NCBI RefSeq assembly: GCF_900129875.1
Contig: NZ_FQXC01000001.1
Location: forward strand, 248,001 to 312,000
From: Marivita hallyeonensis
GTDB taxonomy: Bacteria; Pseudomonadota; Alphaproteobacteria; Rhodobacterales; Rhodobacteraceae
Direction: 5' to 3'
DNA: 64,000 bases
A program made the translations under genes and the position numbers. This document shows positions 35,914 through 45,051 of the stretch, in pieces. Within the stretch, counting starts at the first letter, position 1, and each line of letters opens with the position of its first letter. Under the pieces are notes generated by a model that made no database searches, had not been told where the DNA came from, and was given only the letters and a program-made list of their open reading frames with translations.

Positions 35914-38100
35914 ATGACGGTTGCGATGCGCCCTCCGGTCTCCGCCTGTCCGGCGTGCTCGGCCGCTCCTGCGGCTGAAGCGCTGGCAGACGCTGCCGTT
36001 CCGAAAGAGGTGAACATCGTGCTGTCCTTGCCGAGCATTCATTGCGCGGCCTGTATTTCCGGCGTCGAACGCGCCCTGTCCGCGTTTGAGGGTGTGCGCG
36101 GTGCCCGCGTGAACCTGACGCTCAAACGTGCGCAAGTCGATGCGGCACCGGAGATCACCGCCGAGATGCTGGTCGATCTGCTTGGCCGCGCCGGGTTCGA
36201 AGCCCATGAACTGGATGCCACGGCTCTGCGCGCCACAGAGACCGACAAGGCCGGGCGCGACCTGCTGATGCGGCTTGCTGTTGCCGGGTTCGCGGCCATG
36301 AACGTGATGCTCTTGTCGGTCGCGGTCTGGTCCGGGGCCGAGGGGCCGACCCGCGACATGTTCCACTGGATTTCGGCGGCGATTGCACTGCCGACGATCG
36401 CGTTTTCGGCGCAGCCTTTCTTCAAACATGCCTGGTCTGCCATCAGGGCGCGGCGGCTCAATATGGATGTGCCGATCTCGCTTGCCATCCTGCTGGCGGT
36501 TGCAACGTCACTTTGGGAAACATCGCTGTCCGGTGAACACGCCTATTTTGACGCGGCGATCACACTCACGTTCTTCCTGTTGGCCGGTCGGTACCTGGAC
36601 CATCGAACCCGCGCTGCGGCGCGCTCTGCAGCGGAAGAGCTTGCTGCGCTCGAAGTGCCGCGCGTGTCGCGGGTGACCGCGCAAGGCGAAGAGCAGATCC
36701 CGATGGCGGAATTGGTTGTCGGTGATCTGGTGCTGGTGCGGCCGGGCGGGCGGATGCCTGTGGACGGGGAAATCGTCACGGGTGAGTCCGAGTTGGACCG
36801 GTCTCTGCTGACAGGGGAAACCCGCCCGATCTTTGCAGGGCCCGGGCAAGCCGTCAGTGCGGGAGAGGTCAATTTGACCGGACCACTGACCATCCGGGCA
36901 AGTGCCGTTGGGCGGGATACCTCGCTGCATCGCATGGCGGACCTCGTTGCCGTCGCAGAGTCCGGCCGCTCGCGCTACACGTCTTTGGCGGATAAGGCGG
37001 CTAAACTCTATGCGCCAGGGGTTCATATCCTCTCGGCTTTGGCCTTCGCCGGGTGGTACCTCTACACGTTCGATCTGCGCACCGCGCTCAATATCGCGGC
37101 TGCGGTACTGATTATCACCTGTCCCTGTGCGCTTGGTCTTGCGGTTCCGGCTGTGACAACGGCGGCTTCGGGGCGATTGTTCCGCAAGGGTCTCCTGATC
37201 AAGGACGCGACCGCATTGGAACGCATGGCGCAGGTGGATACCGTTGTCTTCGACAAGACCGGAACATTGACCGCCGGAACGCCCGAAGTCATCAACCTTG
37301 GGGACCATTCGCGCCGTGATCTTGGCATCGCGCTCGCGCTTGCCGAGGGGTCGTCGCACCCGCTGTCGCAGTCCCTTGCCGCAGCAATTGCCAATGCTGG
37401 CGTGCATCCTGCCAAAGTGACGAACATCCGGGAACTGCCCGGGCATGGCGCCGAAGGGGACTGGATGGGCCAAACCGTGCAGCTTGGACGTGCAAGCTGG
37501 GTTGGCGGTGGTGAGAGCCGTGAAACGGCGGCCTGGCTCAAGGTTGGCGACGCAGATGCCGCCGCCTTCACTTTTGTCGACCAAATCCGAGACGGTGCAG
37601 AAGCGCTTGTCCGTCAGTTACAAAAAGACGGCTTCGACGTCGTTCTCATGTCGGGCGATACCACAGCTGCTGTCGAGGCCTTCGCCGACCGTCTGGGTAT
37701 CGGCAAATGGATTGCCGAGGCCCTGCCCGAAGACAAGGCCGCGAAAGTTCAGCACCTGACAGAGGAGGGCGCGCATGTCCTCATGGTGGGTGACGGCCTC
37801 AACGACACCGCCGCGCTTGCAGGGGCGCATGTCTCGATCTCGCCAGCATCAGCTCTGGATGCGGCCCGCGTCGCGTCGGATGTGGTGCTTCTGGGCAATT
37901 CACTGGAACCGATTTCGGATGCAGTCGTCACGTCCCGAAAAGCGATCAAACGCATCCGTGAGAACTTCACGATTGCCACGTGGTACAACATCATCGCAGT
38001 ACCGCTGGCAGTTGCTGGACTGTGTTCGCCACTTATTGCAGCATTGGCGATGTCGACCTCATCGATTACCGTGTCGTTGAACGCGCTGCGCTTGAAATGA
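35914..38100 (+). CDS. ccoI: Cu+ P-type ATPase CcoI (FixI)
   Basis: This 728-aa copper pump delivers Cu+ for the CcoN haem-CuB centre. An N-terminal metal-binding domain has IHCAACISGVE (CxxC). The transmembrane CPC is in LIITCPCALGLAVP, the phosphorylated Asp in VFDKTGTLTAG, the TGE loop in LLTGETRPIF, HP in SSHPLS and the hinge GDGLNDTAAL. It starts 3 bases after ccoH. The set is typical of FixI/CopA2 ATPases that export copper slowly for oxidase assembly. Confidence 0.96.
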   Translation: MTVAMRPPVSACPACSAAPAAEALADAAVPKEVNIVLSLPSIHCAACISGVERALSAFEGVRGARVNLTLKRAQVDAAPEITAEMLVDLLGRAGFEAHELDATALRATETDKAGRDLLMRLAVAGFAAMNVMLLSVAVWSGAEGPTRDMFHWISAAIALPTIAFSAQPFFKHAWSAIRARRLNMDVPISLAILLAVATSLWETSLSGEHAYFDAAITLTFFLLAGRYLDHRTRAAARSAAEELAALEVPRVSRVTAQGEEQIPMAELVVGDLVLVRPGGRMPVDGEIVTGESELDRSLLTGETRPIFAGPGQAVSAGEVNLTGPLTIRASAVGRDTSLHRMADLVAVAESGRSRYTSLADKAAKLYAPGVHILSALAFAGWYLYTFDLRTALNIAAAVLIITCPCALGLAVPAVTTAASGRLFRKGLLIKDATALERMAQVDTVVFDKTGTLTAGTPEVINLGDHSRRDLGIALALAEGSSHPLSQSLAAAIANAGVHPAKVTNIRELPGHGAEGDWMGQTVQLGRASWVGGGESRETAAWLKVGDADAAAFTFVDQIRDGAEALVRQLQKDGFDVVLMSGDTTAAVEAFADRLGIGKWIAEALPEDKAAKVQHLTEEGAHVLMVGDGLNDTAALAGAHVSISPASALDAARVASDVVLLGNSLEPISDAVVTSRKAIKRIRENFTIATWYNIIAVPLAVAGLCSPLIAALAMSTSSITVSLNALRLK

Positions 38101-38113
38101 CCCGGAGTGTCCG

Positions 38114-38272
38114 ATGAATGTCCTGGCCTACCTGATCCCGGTCTCGCTCATCCTTGGGGGGATTGGGCTCGTGGCGTTTGTGTTCACGGTGAAGTCACGC
38201 CAGTATGACGACCCCGAAGGGGCCGCACAGCGTATTCTGTCGGATGATTACGACGACAAGCCCAAGGCTTAG
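38114..38272 (+). CDS. ccoS: cbb3 maturation protein CcoS (FixS)
   Basis: This 52-aa protein has one N-terminal helix (MNVLAYLIPVSLILGGIGLV, then AFVFTVKSRQYDDPEGAAQ) and an acidic end. The R-Q-Y-D-D-P-E-G-A/D segment is the CcoS/FixS signature. It starts 13 bases after ccoI; the GGAG upstream is weak but usable. Its stop overlaps the convergent carboxypeptidase stop by four bases. Confidence 0.93.
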   Translation: MNVLAYLIPVSLILGGIGLVAFVFTVKSRQYDDPEGAAQRILSDDYDDKPKA

Positions 38273-39813
38273 CCCGGCCCGATCATGAAGCAGGTTACCT
38301 GGCGCGCCTGCAAGCGGCGGCAGGCCAGATCGGCGGCTTCGCGTGTGAGGCCCATGAAGTTGGCATCATAGCCGCGCGAGCCATTCACGACCTTGCGCAA
38401 CGACCCGTCCAGTGTTTCGACTTCGGCGAGTGCCGTCTTGAGCAAAGCCTTCTCGGCCGCAAACCGGCTCGAATACCGACCGACATTGATGCCCCAATGA
38501 CGCCCACCCGATGTGGAGATGCGCGACACGACCTCGGTTTCGCGGGTGACCACCGGTTGGCTTGGCGCGGTTTGTCGCGCGGAGGCAAGAACCACCGTTC
38601 TCGGGCGAACAACGGGTTTGACGGACGCCTTTGGTGCGGTCTTTGCGGCTTCGGTTATGACCGTTGATGTCGCTACGCCCGCATCCGCCGCCAAGGCGAT
38701 TTGCGCCGCGCTCGCGGCGGTCTCTTTCACGTCTTCGGTCTGAACTTCAGCCAGCACGGACTGGATGTCTTCCTGCAGCTCGGCCACCAATGTGTCGGGC
38801 AGAACCGGTTCCGCGACGGGGCGCGCGGTTGGGCGCAAGCTTTTCGTTACCGCTGCGGCCACGACGCGAATGGATTTGGCGCGCTTACTGGTCGATGGAG
38901 TCTGGCTCTTGGCAATGACTGTCTCGGTCTTCGAAGGCCCAACGCGTCCCATGTAAGGCGGCTTGCGTGGCGTTCGCAAAGCCATCCGCGACGGCGCACG
39001 GTTAAAGCCAAGGTCCATCAGCTTGGCCACCTGCGCATTGCGCGATGCGGTGGAGTTGCCGCCAAAGACCGTCACGATGATCCGTTCGGAGCCACGCTCA
39101 GCTGATGCGACAAGATTGAAGCCCGCTGCGCGGGTGTAGCCCGTCTTGATACCGTCAGCGCCGCGATAGGAATTCAGGAACCGACGGTTCGTGTTGGCCA
39201 CGGCCTTAATCCCCGCATCGGCGCTCCGGCGCGAAAAGAGATTATAGTATTGGGGGTAATCGTAAAGCACGTGACGTCCGAGAATGGTCATATCGCGCGC
39301 CGTGGACATGTGCCCGCTCTCGGTCAGACCATGCGCGTTTTTGAATGTCGTGCGGCTCATCCCCAATGCCTTGGCGGTGCGGTTCATCCGGCGTGCGAAC
39401 GCGGCCTCGGACCCTGACACGGCCTCTGCAATCGCCGTTGCTGCGTCATTCGCCGATTTTATTGCGGCGGCCCGGACAAGATACCGGAGGCTGATCGTCG
39501 ATCCAGCCCGCAACCCAAGCTTCGAGGGCGGTTCCGCGGCAGCTTTTTTCGAAATGAGCACCTTGGTGTCCATGCTCAACTCGCCGTTCTGGACGGCCTC
39601 GAACACGACGTAGAGCGTCATCATCTTGGTAAGCGAAGCGGGATGTAGACGCGTGTCGGCATTCCGCGCGTGAAGCACTTCGCCATTGCGCGCATCCATC
39701 ACCATAGCGGCATACGGAGCCGCCATCGCGCTGATGGGTACAAGAATGGCAAGCCAAACTGCTGCGATCACGTATAGGCCTATTCGGCCCGGCATTTTAC
39801 GCCGTCCCGTCAC
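38269..39813 (-). CDS. D-alanyl-D-alanine carboxypeptidase with SPOR domain
   Basis: This 514-aa penicillin-binding protein trims stem peptides of peptidoglycan in the periplasm. A signal peptide (IGLYVIAAVWLAILVPISAMA) leads to the serine motif SLTK (S60-K63), SAND (SxN) and KTGYTRAAG (KTG). After about residue 270 comes a low-complexity linker rich in Thr, Ala and Val, and the last 75 residues (GINVGRYSSRFAAEKALL...GLTREAADLACRRLQARQVTCFMIGPG) are a SPOR peptidoglycan-binding domain, which targets septal glycans. GTG start follows GAGGCGGAAATC. Confidence 0.93.
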   Translation of the reverse strand: MTGRRKMPGRIGLYVIAAVWLAILVPISAMAAPYAAMVMDARNGEVLHARNADTRLHPASLTKMMTLYVVFEAVQNGELSMDTKVLISKKAAAEPPSKLGLRAGSTISLRYLVRAAAIKSANDAATAIAEAVSGSEAAFARRMNRTAKALGMSRTTFKNAHGLTESGHMSTARDMTILGRHVLYDYPQYYNLFSRRSADAGIKAVANTNRRFLNSYRGADGIKTGYTRAAGFNLVASAERGSERIIVTVFGGNSTASRNAQVAKLMDLGFNRAPSRMALRTPRKPPYMGRVGPSKTETVIAKSQTPSTSKRAKSIRVVAAAVTKSLRPTARPVAEPVLPDTLVAELQEDIQSVLAEVQTEDVKETAASAAQIALAADAGVATSTVITEAAKTAPKASVKPVVRPRTVVLASARQTAPSQPVVTRETEVVSRISTSGGRHWGINVGRYSSRFAAEKALLKTALAEVETLDGSLRKVVNGSRGYDANFMGLTREAADLACRRLQARQVTCFMIGPG

Positions 39814-39839
39814 GATTTCCGCCTCTTCTGCCTCATACT

Positions 39840-40013
39840 CCCGAATTTTTTCGGTGAGCTTTATTGTTGCCGAAACGCTAGCACATGAGCCGCGACCGAT
39901 AAAGCCCTTATTTTTATACGTTTTCTGCTTAGTTTGCAGGCGCTGGTTCGCAACATATTGGGGAATGATGCATCCCGCTTACTAGGACAGCCAATGTGGC
40001 AGGAATGTGGCAG
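39840..40013. promoter_or_regulatory. Intergenic region upstream of the carboxypeptidase gene with direct repeat
   Basis: This 200-base gap is AT-rich. On the minus strand TATAAAAAT (+39911-39919) is a likely -10 element for the carboxypeptidase gene. AATGTGGCAG occurs twice at 39993-40002 and 40004-40013, a direct repeat with an 11-base period (one helix turn) that could bind an activator. Function not tested. Confidence 0.45.
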
Positions 40014-40019
40014 TGGGCG

Positions 40020-40718
40020 TCAGCCGATCTTTGCCACCAGCGCGGGCAATTCTCCCAGGTCTTGGATTGTCTGGAAGCGCGGGCTTTCCGGTGCGCTGGC
40101 ATGCTCCAGGTCCCATTCAAGATCATGCGGCACATGAACACCCCAGCTTCCCGCTTCGACTGCCGGGACAATATCGGACCGCATGGAGTTTCCGACCATC
40201 ATCGCGCGTTCGGGCCCACCATGTTCCGCGGCAAAAGCGGTGCGGTATGTTTGTACTGATTTCTCTGAGACAATCGCGACATCGTCGAACAACTCGCCAA
40301 GACCGGATTGAGCCAACTTTCGCTCCTGATGTAACAAATCGCCTTTGGTGATCAGAACGATCCGGTAATGCCCGGCGAGAGTCGCCACAGTTTCCGCAGC
40401 ATGGGGCAAGAGCTCGATAGGGTGGGCAAGCATTTCCTGACCGGCATCAAGAATGTGCCTGATGACATGCCCAGGAACCTGTCCTTCTGTCACATCGATA
40501 GCCGTTTCGATCATCGACAGGACAAAACCCTTCACACCGAATCCATAATGCCCGATGTTGCGCCGCTCGGCTTCGAGAAGGCGGTCGTGAAGCACAGACG
40601 CGTCCGTGTAATCCGACAACAACTCTTCGAACCTGGCCTGCGTCAATTTGAAGAACCGCTCATTGTGCCAGAGCGTGTCATCGGCATCAAAGCCAATGGT
40701 AGTGAGCTTTCGGACCAT
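40020..40718 (-). CDS. HAD-superfamily hydrolase
   Basis: This 232-aa phosphatase-like protein begins with LTTIGFDADDTLWHNERFF: the DxD nucleophile pair of HAD hydrolases is at the start of the first strand. YRIVLITKGDLLHQERKLAQSGL supplies motif II, and ERAMMVGNSMRSDIVPAVEAGSWGVHVPH the acidic motif. The substrate is unknown. It is divergent from clpS. Confidence 0.88.
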   Translation of the reverse strand: MVRKLTTIGFDADDTLWHNERFFKLTQARFEELLSDYTDASVLHDRLLEAERRNIGHYGFGVKGFVLSMIETAIDVTEGQVPGHVIRHILDAGQEMLAHPIELLPHAAETVATLAGHYRIVLITKGDLLHQERKLAQSGLGELFDDVAIVSEKSVQTYRTAFAAEHGGPERAMMVGNSMRSDIVPAVEAGSWGVHVPHDLEWDLEHASAPESPRFQTIQDLGELPALVAKIG

Positions 40719-40801
40719 ATCGGCGTCGCGCCTCTTTTCTCAGGGTCGAGACACGTTATATACAGCGGTCAGTACAGCGAAACCAAGGCGACACACGGTA
40801 G

Positions 40802-41161
40802 ATGACAGTCATGTCCTCTGACTTCGGCACCACCCCCTTTGTAGCGGGGCCATCGGCAAATGACGACAACGACACCGGCGTTGTCGTTGAAACGCGTGCC
40901 AAGACGAAACGCCCCCCGCTGTATAAGGTGCTTCTGCTGAACGACGATTACACCCCGATGGAATTCGTGGTGCACGTTTTGGAACGGTTTTTCGGTATGA
41001 CCCATGCGCAGGCGTTCGAGATCATGCTGACGGTTCACAAGAAAGGCGTGGCCGTTGTCGGCGTGTTCAGCCACGAGATCGCAGAGACCAAGGTCGGCCA
41101 GGTGATGGATTTCGCGCGCCGTCACCAGCATCCGCTGCAATGCACCATGGAAAAGGAATAA
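40802..41161 (+). CDS. clpS: ATP-dependent Clp protease adaptor ClpS
   Basis: This 119-aa adaptor delivers N-end-rule substrates to Clp[70 protein letters not shown] is the ClpS core, with the [10 protein letters not shown] binding pocket and the H in VHKKG. An N-terminal disordered tail of about 35 residues engages ClpA. Start at 40802 is likely; ATG at 40811 is possible. clpA is not adjacent. Confidence 0.95.
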   Translation: MTVMSSDFGTTPFVAGPSANDDNDTGVVVETRAKTKRPPLYKVLLLNDDYTPMEFVVHVLERFFGMTHAQAFEIMLTVHKKGVAVVGVFSHEIAETKVGQVMDFARRHQHPLQCTMEKE

Positions 41162-41176
41162 CCGGGAGCGCCCGGT
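41161..41176. other. Small hairpin after clpS
   Basis: ACCGGG-AGCG-CCCGGT forms a 6-base stem right after the clpS stop and before the next ORF. There is no U-run; it could be an mRNA structure over the methyltransferase ribosome site. Weak evidence. Confidence 0.3.
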
Positions 41177-41183
41177 CAGCCTG

Positions 41184-42197
41184 ATGGCATCGTCCAGATT
41201 AGTCCATGCAGTGGAAACAGGCACGTTGAGCCTGCCCTCGGGGTCAAAGGTTCTTTTGCTGGAGCCGCCGGCCGATGCGAACCTCGACGTTTTCCGGGAT
41301 TGCACGGTCACCGTTCAGCAAAACCTCAAACCGGCGTTCGACGCCTTCGATGCGATGGGTGTGTCCGTAACGGAGCGCGCTGCGTCGCCCGCTGATCTCG
41401 TTCATGTCACCCTGCCACGAAGCCGCGATCTGGCCCGTGGATTGATTGCGCAGGCCGAAGCCTTGTCACCGGATGGTCTGATCGTTGTCGATGGCGCCAA
41501 AACCGATGGCATCGATTCAATCCTCAAGGCGGTCAAAGCGCGCGTTTCTGTCGATGGACAGGTCGCCAAAGCCCACGGAAAGGTCTTCTGGTTTCGGGCC
41601 AGCAACCAGTTCCAGGATTGGACATTGCCTGAACCGGCCGTGGTCGCAGAGGGCTGGATCACGCAGCCTGGTATCTTCTCGGCGGATGGCGCGGATCCGG
41701 GGTCGCAGGCGTTGGTGGACGTACTGCCCAAGTCGCTCAAGGGGCACGGTGCTGATCTGGGCGGAGGTTGGGGTTTTTTGACCAGACATCTGCTCGACCT
41801 TCCCGGCATCACAAAAATCGACCTGGTCGAGGCCGACAAGCGCGCCCTTGCATGTGCGGAACGAAACATCGCGGATGACCGCGTCACGCTGCATTGGGCC
41901 GACGCAACGACTTGGGGCAATCCCGGCAAATTGGACTGGGTCGTCATGAACCCGCCGTTCCACAACAGCCGCACGCCGGATGCCAGCATCGGGCAGGCCT
42001 TCATCACATCCGCCGCGCGATTGCTGAAACCGAAAGGCCAGTTGGTGATGGTGGCGAACCGGCACCTTCCCTACGAGACAACACTGGCCGCGAGCTTTGT
42101 TCATGTGCAAGAACTGGACGGAGACTCGCGCTTCAAGATCCTCCAAGCCGATCACCCCAAGCCGGTGAAACCGGCTGTGCGCAGACGACGGCACTGA
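41184..42197 (+). CDS. 16S rRNA m2G1207 methyltransferase-like (RsmC)
   Basis: This 337-aa SAM-dependent methyltransferase has the RsmC architecture: an N-terminal inactive MTase-like half (VRVxx-type pattern, SLPSGSKVLLLEPPADANLDVF) and a catalytic C-terminal half with ADLGGGWGFLTRHLLDL (SAM motif I) and VVMNPPFHNSRTPDASIGQAFITSAARLLKPKGQLVMVANRHLPYE (NPPF). RsmC methylates G1207 of 16S rRNA. Assignment to this exact site is by family. It follows clpS by 22 bases. Confidence 0.86.
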   Translation: MASSRLVHAVETGTLSLPSGSKVLLLEPPADANLDVFRDCTVTVQQNLKPAFDAFDAMGVSVTERAASPADLVHVTLPRSRDLARGLIAQAEALSPDGLIVVDGAKTDGIDSILKAVKARVSVDGQVAKAHGKVFWFRASNQFQDWTLPEPAVVAEGWITQPGIFSADGADPGSQALVDVLPKSLKGHGADLGGGWGFLTRHLLDLPGITKIDLVEADKRALACAERNIADDRVTLHWADATTWGNPGKLDWVVMNPPFHNSRTPDASIGQAFITSAARLLKPKGQLVMVANRHLPYETTLAASFVHVQELDGDSRFKILQADHPKPVKPAVRRRRH

Positions 42198-42212
42198 AAA
42201 AGGCGTTCGCCC

Positions 42213-43016
42213 ATGTCATTCTCCATCGAAGGAAAAACCGCGATTGTCACAGGTGCCGCCAACGGCGTCGGCCTCGCCATCGCGCGGCACTTTGTCGATC
42301 AGGGGGCCAACGTCATGTTTGCCGATATTGACGAAGAACGCCTCTCGCACGAATGCGGGGAAATCCCGGAAGAGGACGGGAGCATCCGGTACTTCGCGGG
42401 CGATCTGCGCGAACGGCTGACCCTCGCCAACTTGCTGTCGGCCACGATCGATGCATACGACCGCGTCGATATCCTTGTGAATGGCAGCCGACAGGTCATG
42501 GCCTCAGATCCTCTTGACCTCGACGACACGTCCTTCGAGACGTTGATGATGCAAAACGTCACCAACACCTACCGTCTGTCCCAGATGGTTGCGAAGCGGA
42601 TGATCAAACAGGCTGCCGATAAGGAAGAGGGGCAGGCCGGGGCCATCGTGAACCTGTCCTCGATCGCGGCGCGCCGGACGCAACCTCAGTTGTTGTCCTA
42701 CTCCGTCTCAACAGCCGCACTGGATCAGCTGACACGCTCTTTGGCCGTTGCTTTTGCGGGACACCGGATCCGGGTGAACTCCGTAGCGCTTGGTTCGGTC
42801 ATGTCGGCCAGCCTCCAGGATGCGCTCAAAGAACATGACGATTATCGGGAAGAGATCGAAGAGAACACGCCGCTCGGTCGCATTGCCAGCCCGGCGGAAT
42901 TGGCGGAAGCGGTGCAATTCCTTGCCTCGGAAGGGGCGGGCTTTGTGACTGGCCAGATCATGACTGTCGATGGTGGGCGCACACTGCTTGATCCAGTGGG
43001 TGCGCCTGCACACTGA
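42213..43016 (+). CDS. Short-chain dehydrogenase-like protein lacking the catalytic lysine
   Basis: This 267-aa protein has the SDR fold: cofactor motif TGAANGVGLA (residues 13-22), IVNLSS with the catalytic-type S150, and Y163. The lysine expected at 167 (YxxxK) is threonine in SYSVSTAAL. The C-terminal FVTGQIMTVDGG is conserved. The missing lysine should remove or reduce normal dehydrogenase activity; it may bind NAD(P) structurally or catalyse something else. It sits between rsmC-like and hemF, on the same strand. Confidence 0.88.
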   Translation: MSFSIEGKTAIVTGAANGVGLAIARHFVDQGANVMFADIDEERLSHECGEIPEEDGSIRYFAGDLRERLTLANLLSATIDAYDRVDILVNGSRQVMASDPLDLDDTSFETLMMQNVTNTYRLSQMVAKRMIKQAADKEEGQAGAIVNLSSIAARRTQPQLLSYSVSTAALDQLTRSLAVAFAGHRIRVNSVALGSVMSASLQDALKEHDDYREEIEENTPLGRIASPAELAEAVQFLASEGAGFVTGQIMTVDGGRTLLDPVGAPAH

Positions 43017-43073
43017 ACGGTTGTGTCTGCTGCGCCCCGTTGTACTGTCCGATCAGACTTACAGGACAGAGAC

Positions 43074-43967
43074 ATGACAGAGACTTTCGACACCGAAAAA
43101 ACCCGCGCCTCGGCGTGGTTTCGGGAATTACGCGACCAGATTGTAGCTTCGTTCGAAGCGCTGGAAGACAGCCACAGCAACGGGCCTCTCGCTGATGCTG
43201 CGCCCGGGCGTTTTGACGTGACAGAAACCAAGCGCACTTCGGAGGATGGATCCGACGCCGGCGGCGGTCTGATGAGCGTTATGCGCGGCGGACGGGTTTT
43301 CGAGAAGATCGGTGTCAACGTATCCACGGTCTATGGCACGTTGGGTGAACGCGCCCAGATGGCGATGGCCGCGCGCAAGGGCATTCCGGGCATGAAGGAT
43401 GACCCGCGCTTTTGGGCGTCGGGAATTTCGCTCGTTGCCCATATGCAGAACCCCCACTGTCCGGCAGTTCACATGAACACTCGCATGTTCTGGACCCCGC
43501 ATGCCTGGTGGTTCGGCGGTGGGTCGGACCTTAACCCGTGTATCGAATACGCCGAGGACACAGCGCATTTCCACGCCACGCAAAAGTCCCATCTCGATCC
43601 CCACGGAGAGGCACACTATCCGCGCCTGAAAGAGTGGGCTGACGAGTACTTCTACGTCCCACATCGCGGCCGCGCGCGTGGTGTCGGTGGGATATTCATG
43701 GACGACCACAACACCGGTGACTGGGAAAAGGACTTTGCCCTGACGCAGGATATCGGTCGCGCCTTTCTTCCGGCATTTGTGCCACTGGTCGAAAAACGGC
43801 GCGTGCAGGACTGGTCTGACGCCGATAAAGACGCGCAGTTGATCCATCGCGGCCTCTATGCGGAATACAATCTGGTCTACGACCGGGGCACCAAATTTGG
43901 GCTCGAGACCGGGCATGACGCAAACGCGGTTCTGATGAGCCTGCCGCCTTTGGCCAAGTGGGTCTAA
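43074..43967 (+). CDS. hemF: Oxygen-dependent coproporphyrinogen III oxidase
   Basis: This 297-aa enzyme converts coproporphyrinogen III to protoporphyrinogen IX with O2 in aerobic haem synthesis. Conserved blocks: SVMRGGRVFEKIGVNVSTVYG, NPHCPAVHMNTRMF, WWFGGGSDLNPCI, EEWADEYFYVPHRGRARGVGGIFMDD-like, and LYAEYNLVYDRGTKFGLETG. The start at 43074 follows ACAGGACAGAG. With hemN at 53392 the organism has both aerobic and anaerobic enzymes. Confidence 0.97.
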   Translation: MTETFDTEKTRASAWFRELRDQIVASFEALEDSHSNGPLADAAPGRFDVTETKRTSEDGSDAGGGLMSVMRGGRVFEKIGVNVSTVYGTLGERAQMAMAARKGIPGMKDDPRFWASGISLVAHMQNPHCPAVHMNTRMFWTPHAWWFGGGSDLNPCIEYAEDTAHFHATQKSHLDPHGEAHYPRLKEWADEYFYVPHRGRARGVGGIFMDDHNTGDWEKDFALTQDIGRAFLPAFVPLVEKRRVQDWSDADKDAQLIHRGLYAEYNLVYDRGTKFGLETGHDANAVLMSLPPLAKWV

Positions 43968-43994
43968 CCCGAAGGTCGGACAACCTTGTTCAAC

Positions 43995-44540
43995 CTACCC
44001 CTCGCGCCAGTGACCGGGAGCAAGGCCGTCCAGTGACCATTCCCCGATCGACCACCTGACCAACCGCAGACAGGGCAACCCCACATGCGCCGTCATTCGG
44101 CGCACCTGGCGGTTGCGGCCCTCGGTGATCGTCAGACGCAGCCAACTGTCCGGTACGGATTTTCGGTACCGAATCGGTGGCGTCCGCGGCCAAATGTCGG
44201 GCGGTTCGATCCTGTCGACCTCCGCAGGTCGGGTCGGCCCATCTTTCAGCGTCACACCTCTGCGCAGCTGGTCCAGTTGCGCATCGGTCGGAACACCTTC
44301 CACCTGTGCGAGGTACGTCTTGGGAGAGTGGAATTTCGGATTGCTGATCTTTGCCTGCAACTTGCCATTGTCCGTCAGAACCAAAAGACCTTCGCTGTCC
44401 CGGTCCAGCCGACCGGCCGGATAAACATTTGGTATACCGATGAAATCTGACAGGGTGCGGCGCGGCGTACCCTCTGTTCCGCTGTCTGTGAACTGCGACA
44501 AGACATCATAGGGTTTGTTGAACAGAATGACCCGTGTCAC
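43995..44540 (-). CDS. rRNA pseudouridine synthase, RluE-like
   Basis: This 181-aa single-domain pseudouridine synthase has no S4 domain: [29 protein letters not shown], then the catalytic [17 protein letters not shown] (D in the RLD motif) and [30 protein letters not shown]. The RluE enzyme modifies U2457 of 23S rRNA; specificity here is by similarity. It overlaps tadA by four bases and is convergent with hemF. Confidence 0.9.
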   Translation of the reverse strand: MTRVILFNKPYDVLSQFTDSGTEGTPRRTLSDFIGIPNVYPAGRLDRDSEGLLVLTDNGKLQAKISNPKFHSPKTYLAQVEGVPTDAQLDQLRRGVTLKDGPTRPAEVDRIEPPDIWPRTPPIRYRKSVPDSWLRLTITEGRNRQVRRMTAHVGLPCLRLVRWSIGEWSLDGLAPGHWREG

Positions 44541-44989
44541 GCGCGTTTGCCCGCGAAGAACGTCTTAAGCAGCGCTTCCGCCTCTGCACCTCCCACGCCG
44601 TCGTATACTTCTGGTCGGTGGTGGCACTGCCGATGCTCAAACACACGCGCCCCGTGTGCGACGCCACCCGATTTCGCATCCTCGGCCGCGTAATAGAGCC
44701 GCCTGATCCGCGCATTCGAAATGGCGCCAGCACACATGGGGCAGGGCTCTAGCGTGACATAAAGATCGTATTCGTTAAGACGCTCCGCGCCCAGTCGGGC
44801 GCAGGCGGCGCGGATGACCAGAACCTCGGCGTGTGCGGTGGGATCGTTCAACTCGCGCGTTCGATTCCCGTCGGCGGCCACCACGGTGCCGTCCGGCGCG
44901 ATGATCACGGCGCCCACCGGCACCTCCCCCCGTTCTGCGGCGGCGCGCGCCTGTTCCAACGCAAGAAACATATTCGACCGAAAGACCAT
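44537..44989 (-). CDS. tadA: tRNA-specific adenosine deaminase
   Basis: This 150-aa zinc deaminase makes inosine at position 34 of tRNA-Arg(ACG). [17 protein letters not shown] (HAE: zinc His and the proton-shuttling Glu) and [32 protein letters not shown] (PCxxC zinc site) are present. Its stop overlaps the RluE-like gene, so they are coupled. Start at 44989 is the family-typical [15 protein letters not shown]. Confidence 0.95.
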   Translation of the reverse strand: MVFRSNMFLALEQARAAAERGEVPVGAVIIAPDGTVVAADGNRTRELNDPTAHAEVLVIRAACARLGAERLNEYDLYVTLEPCPMCAGAISNARIRRLYYAAEDAKSGGVAHGARVFEHRQCHHRPEVYDGVGGAEAEALLKTFFAGKRA

Positions 44990-45051
44990 AGCCTCTCTTA
45001 GACCGCTGATGGCGCTTTCCCAAGGGCCGGAATTCGACTAAGCCGCGACAC

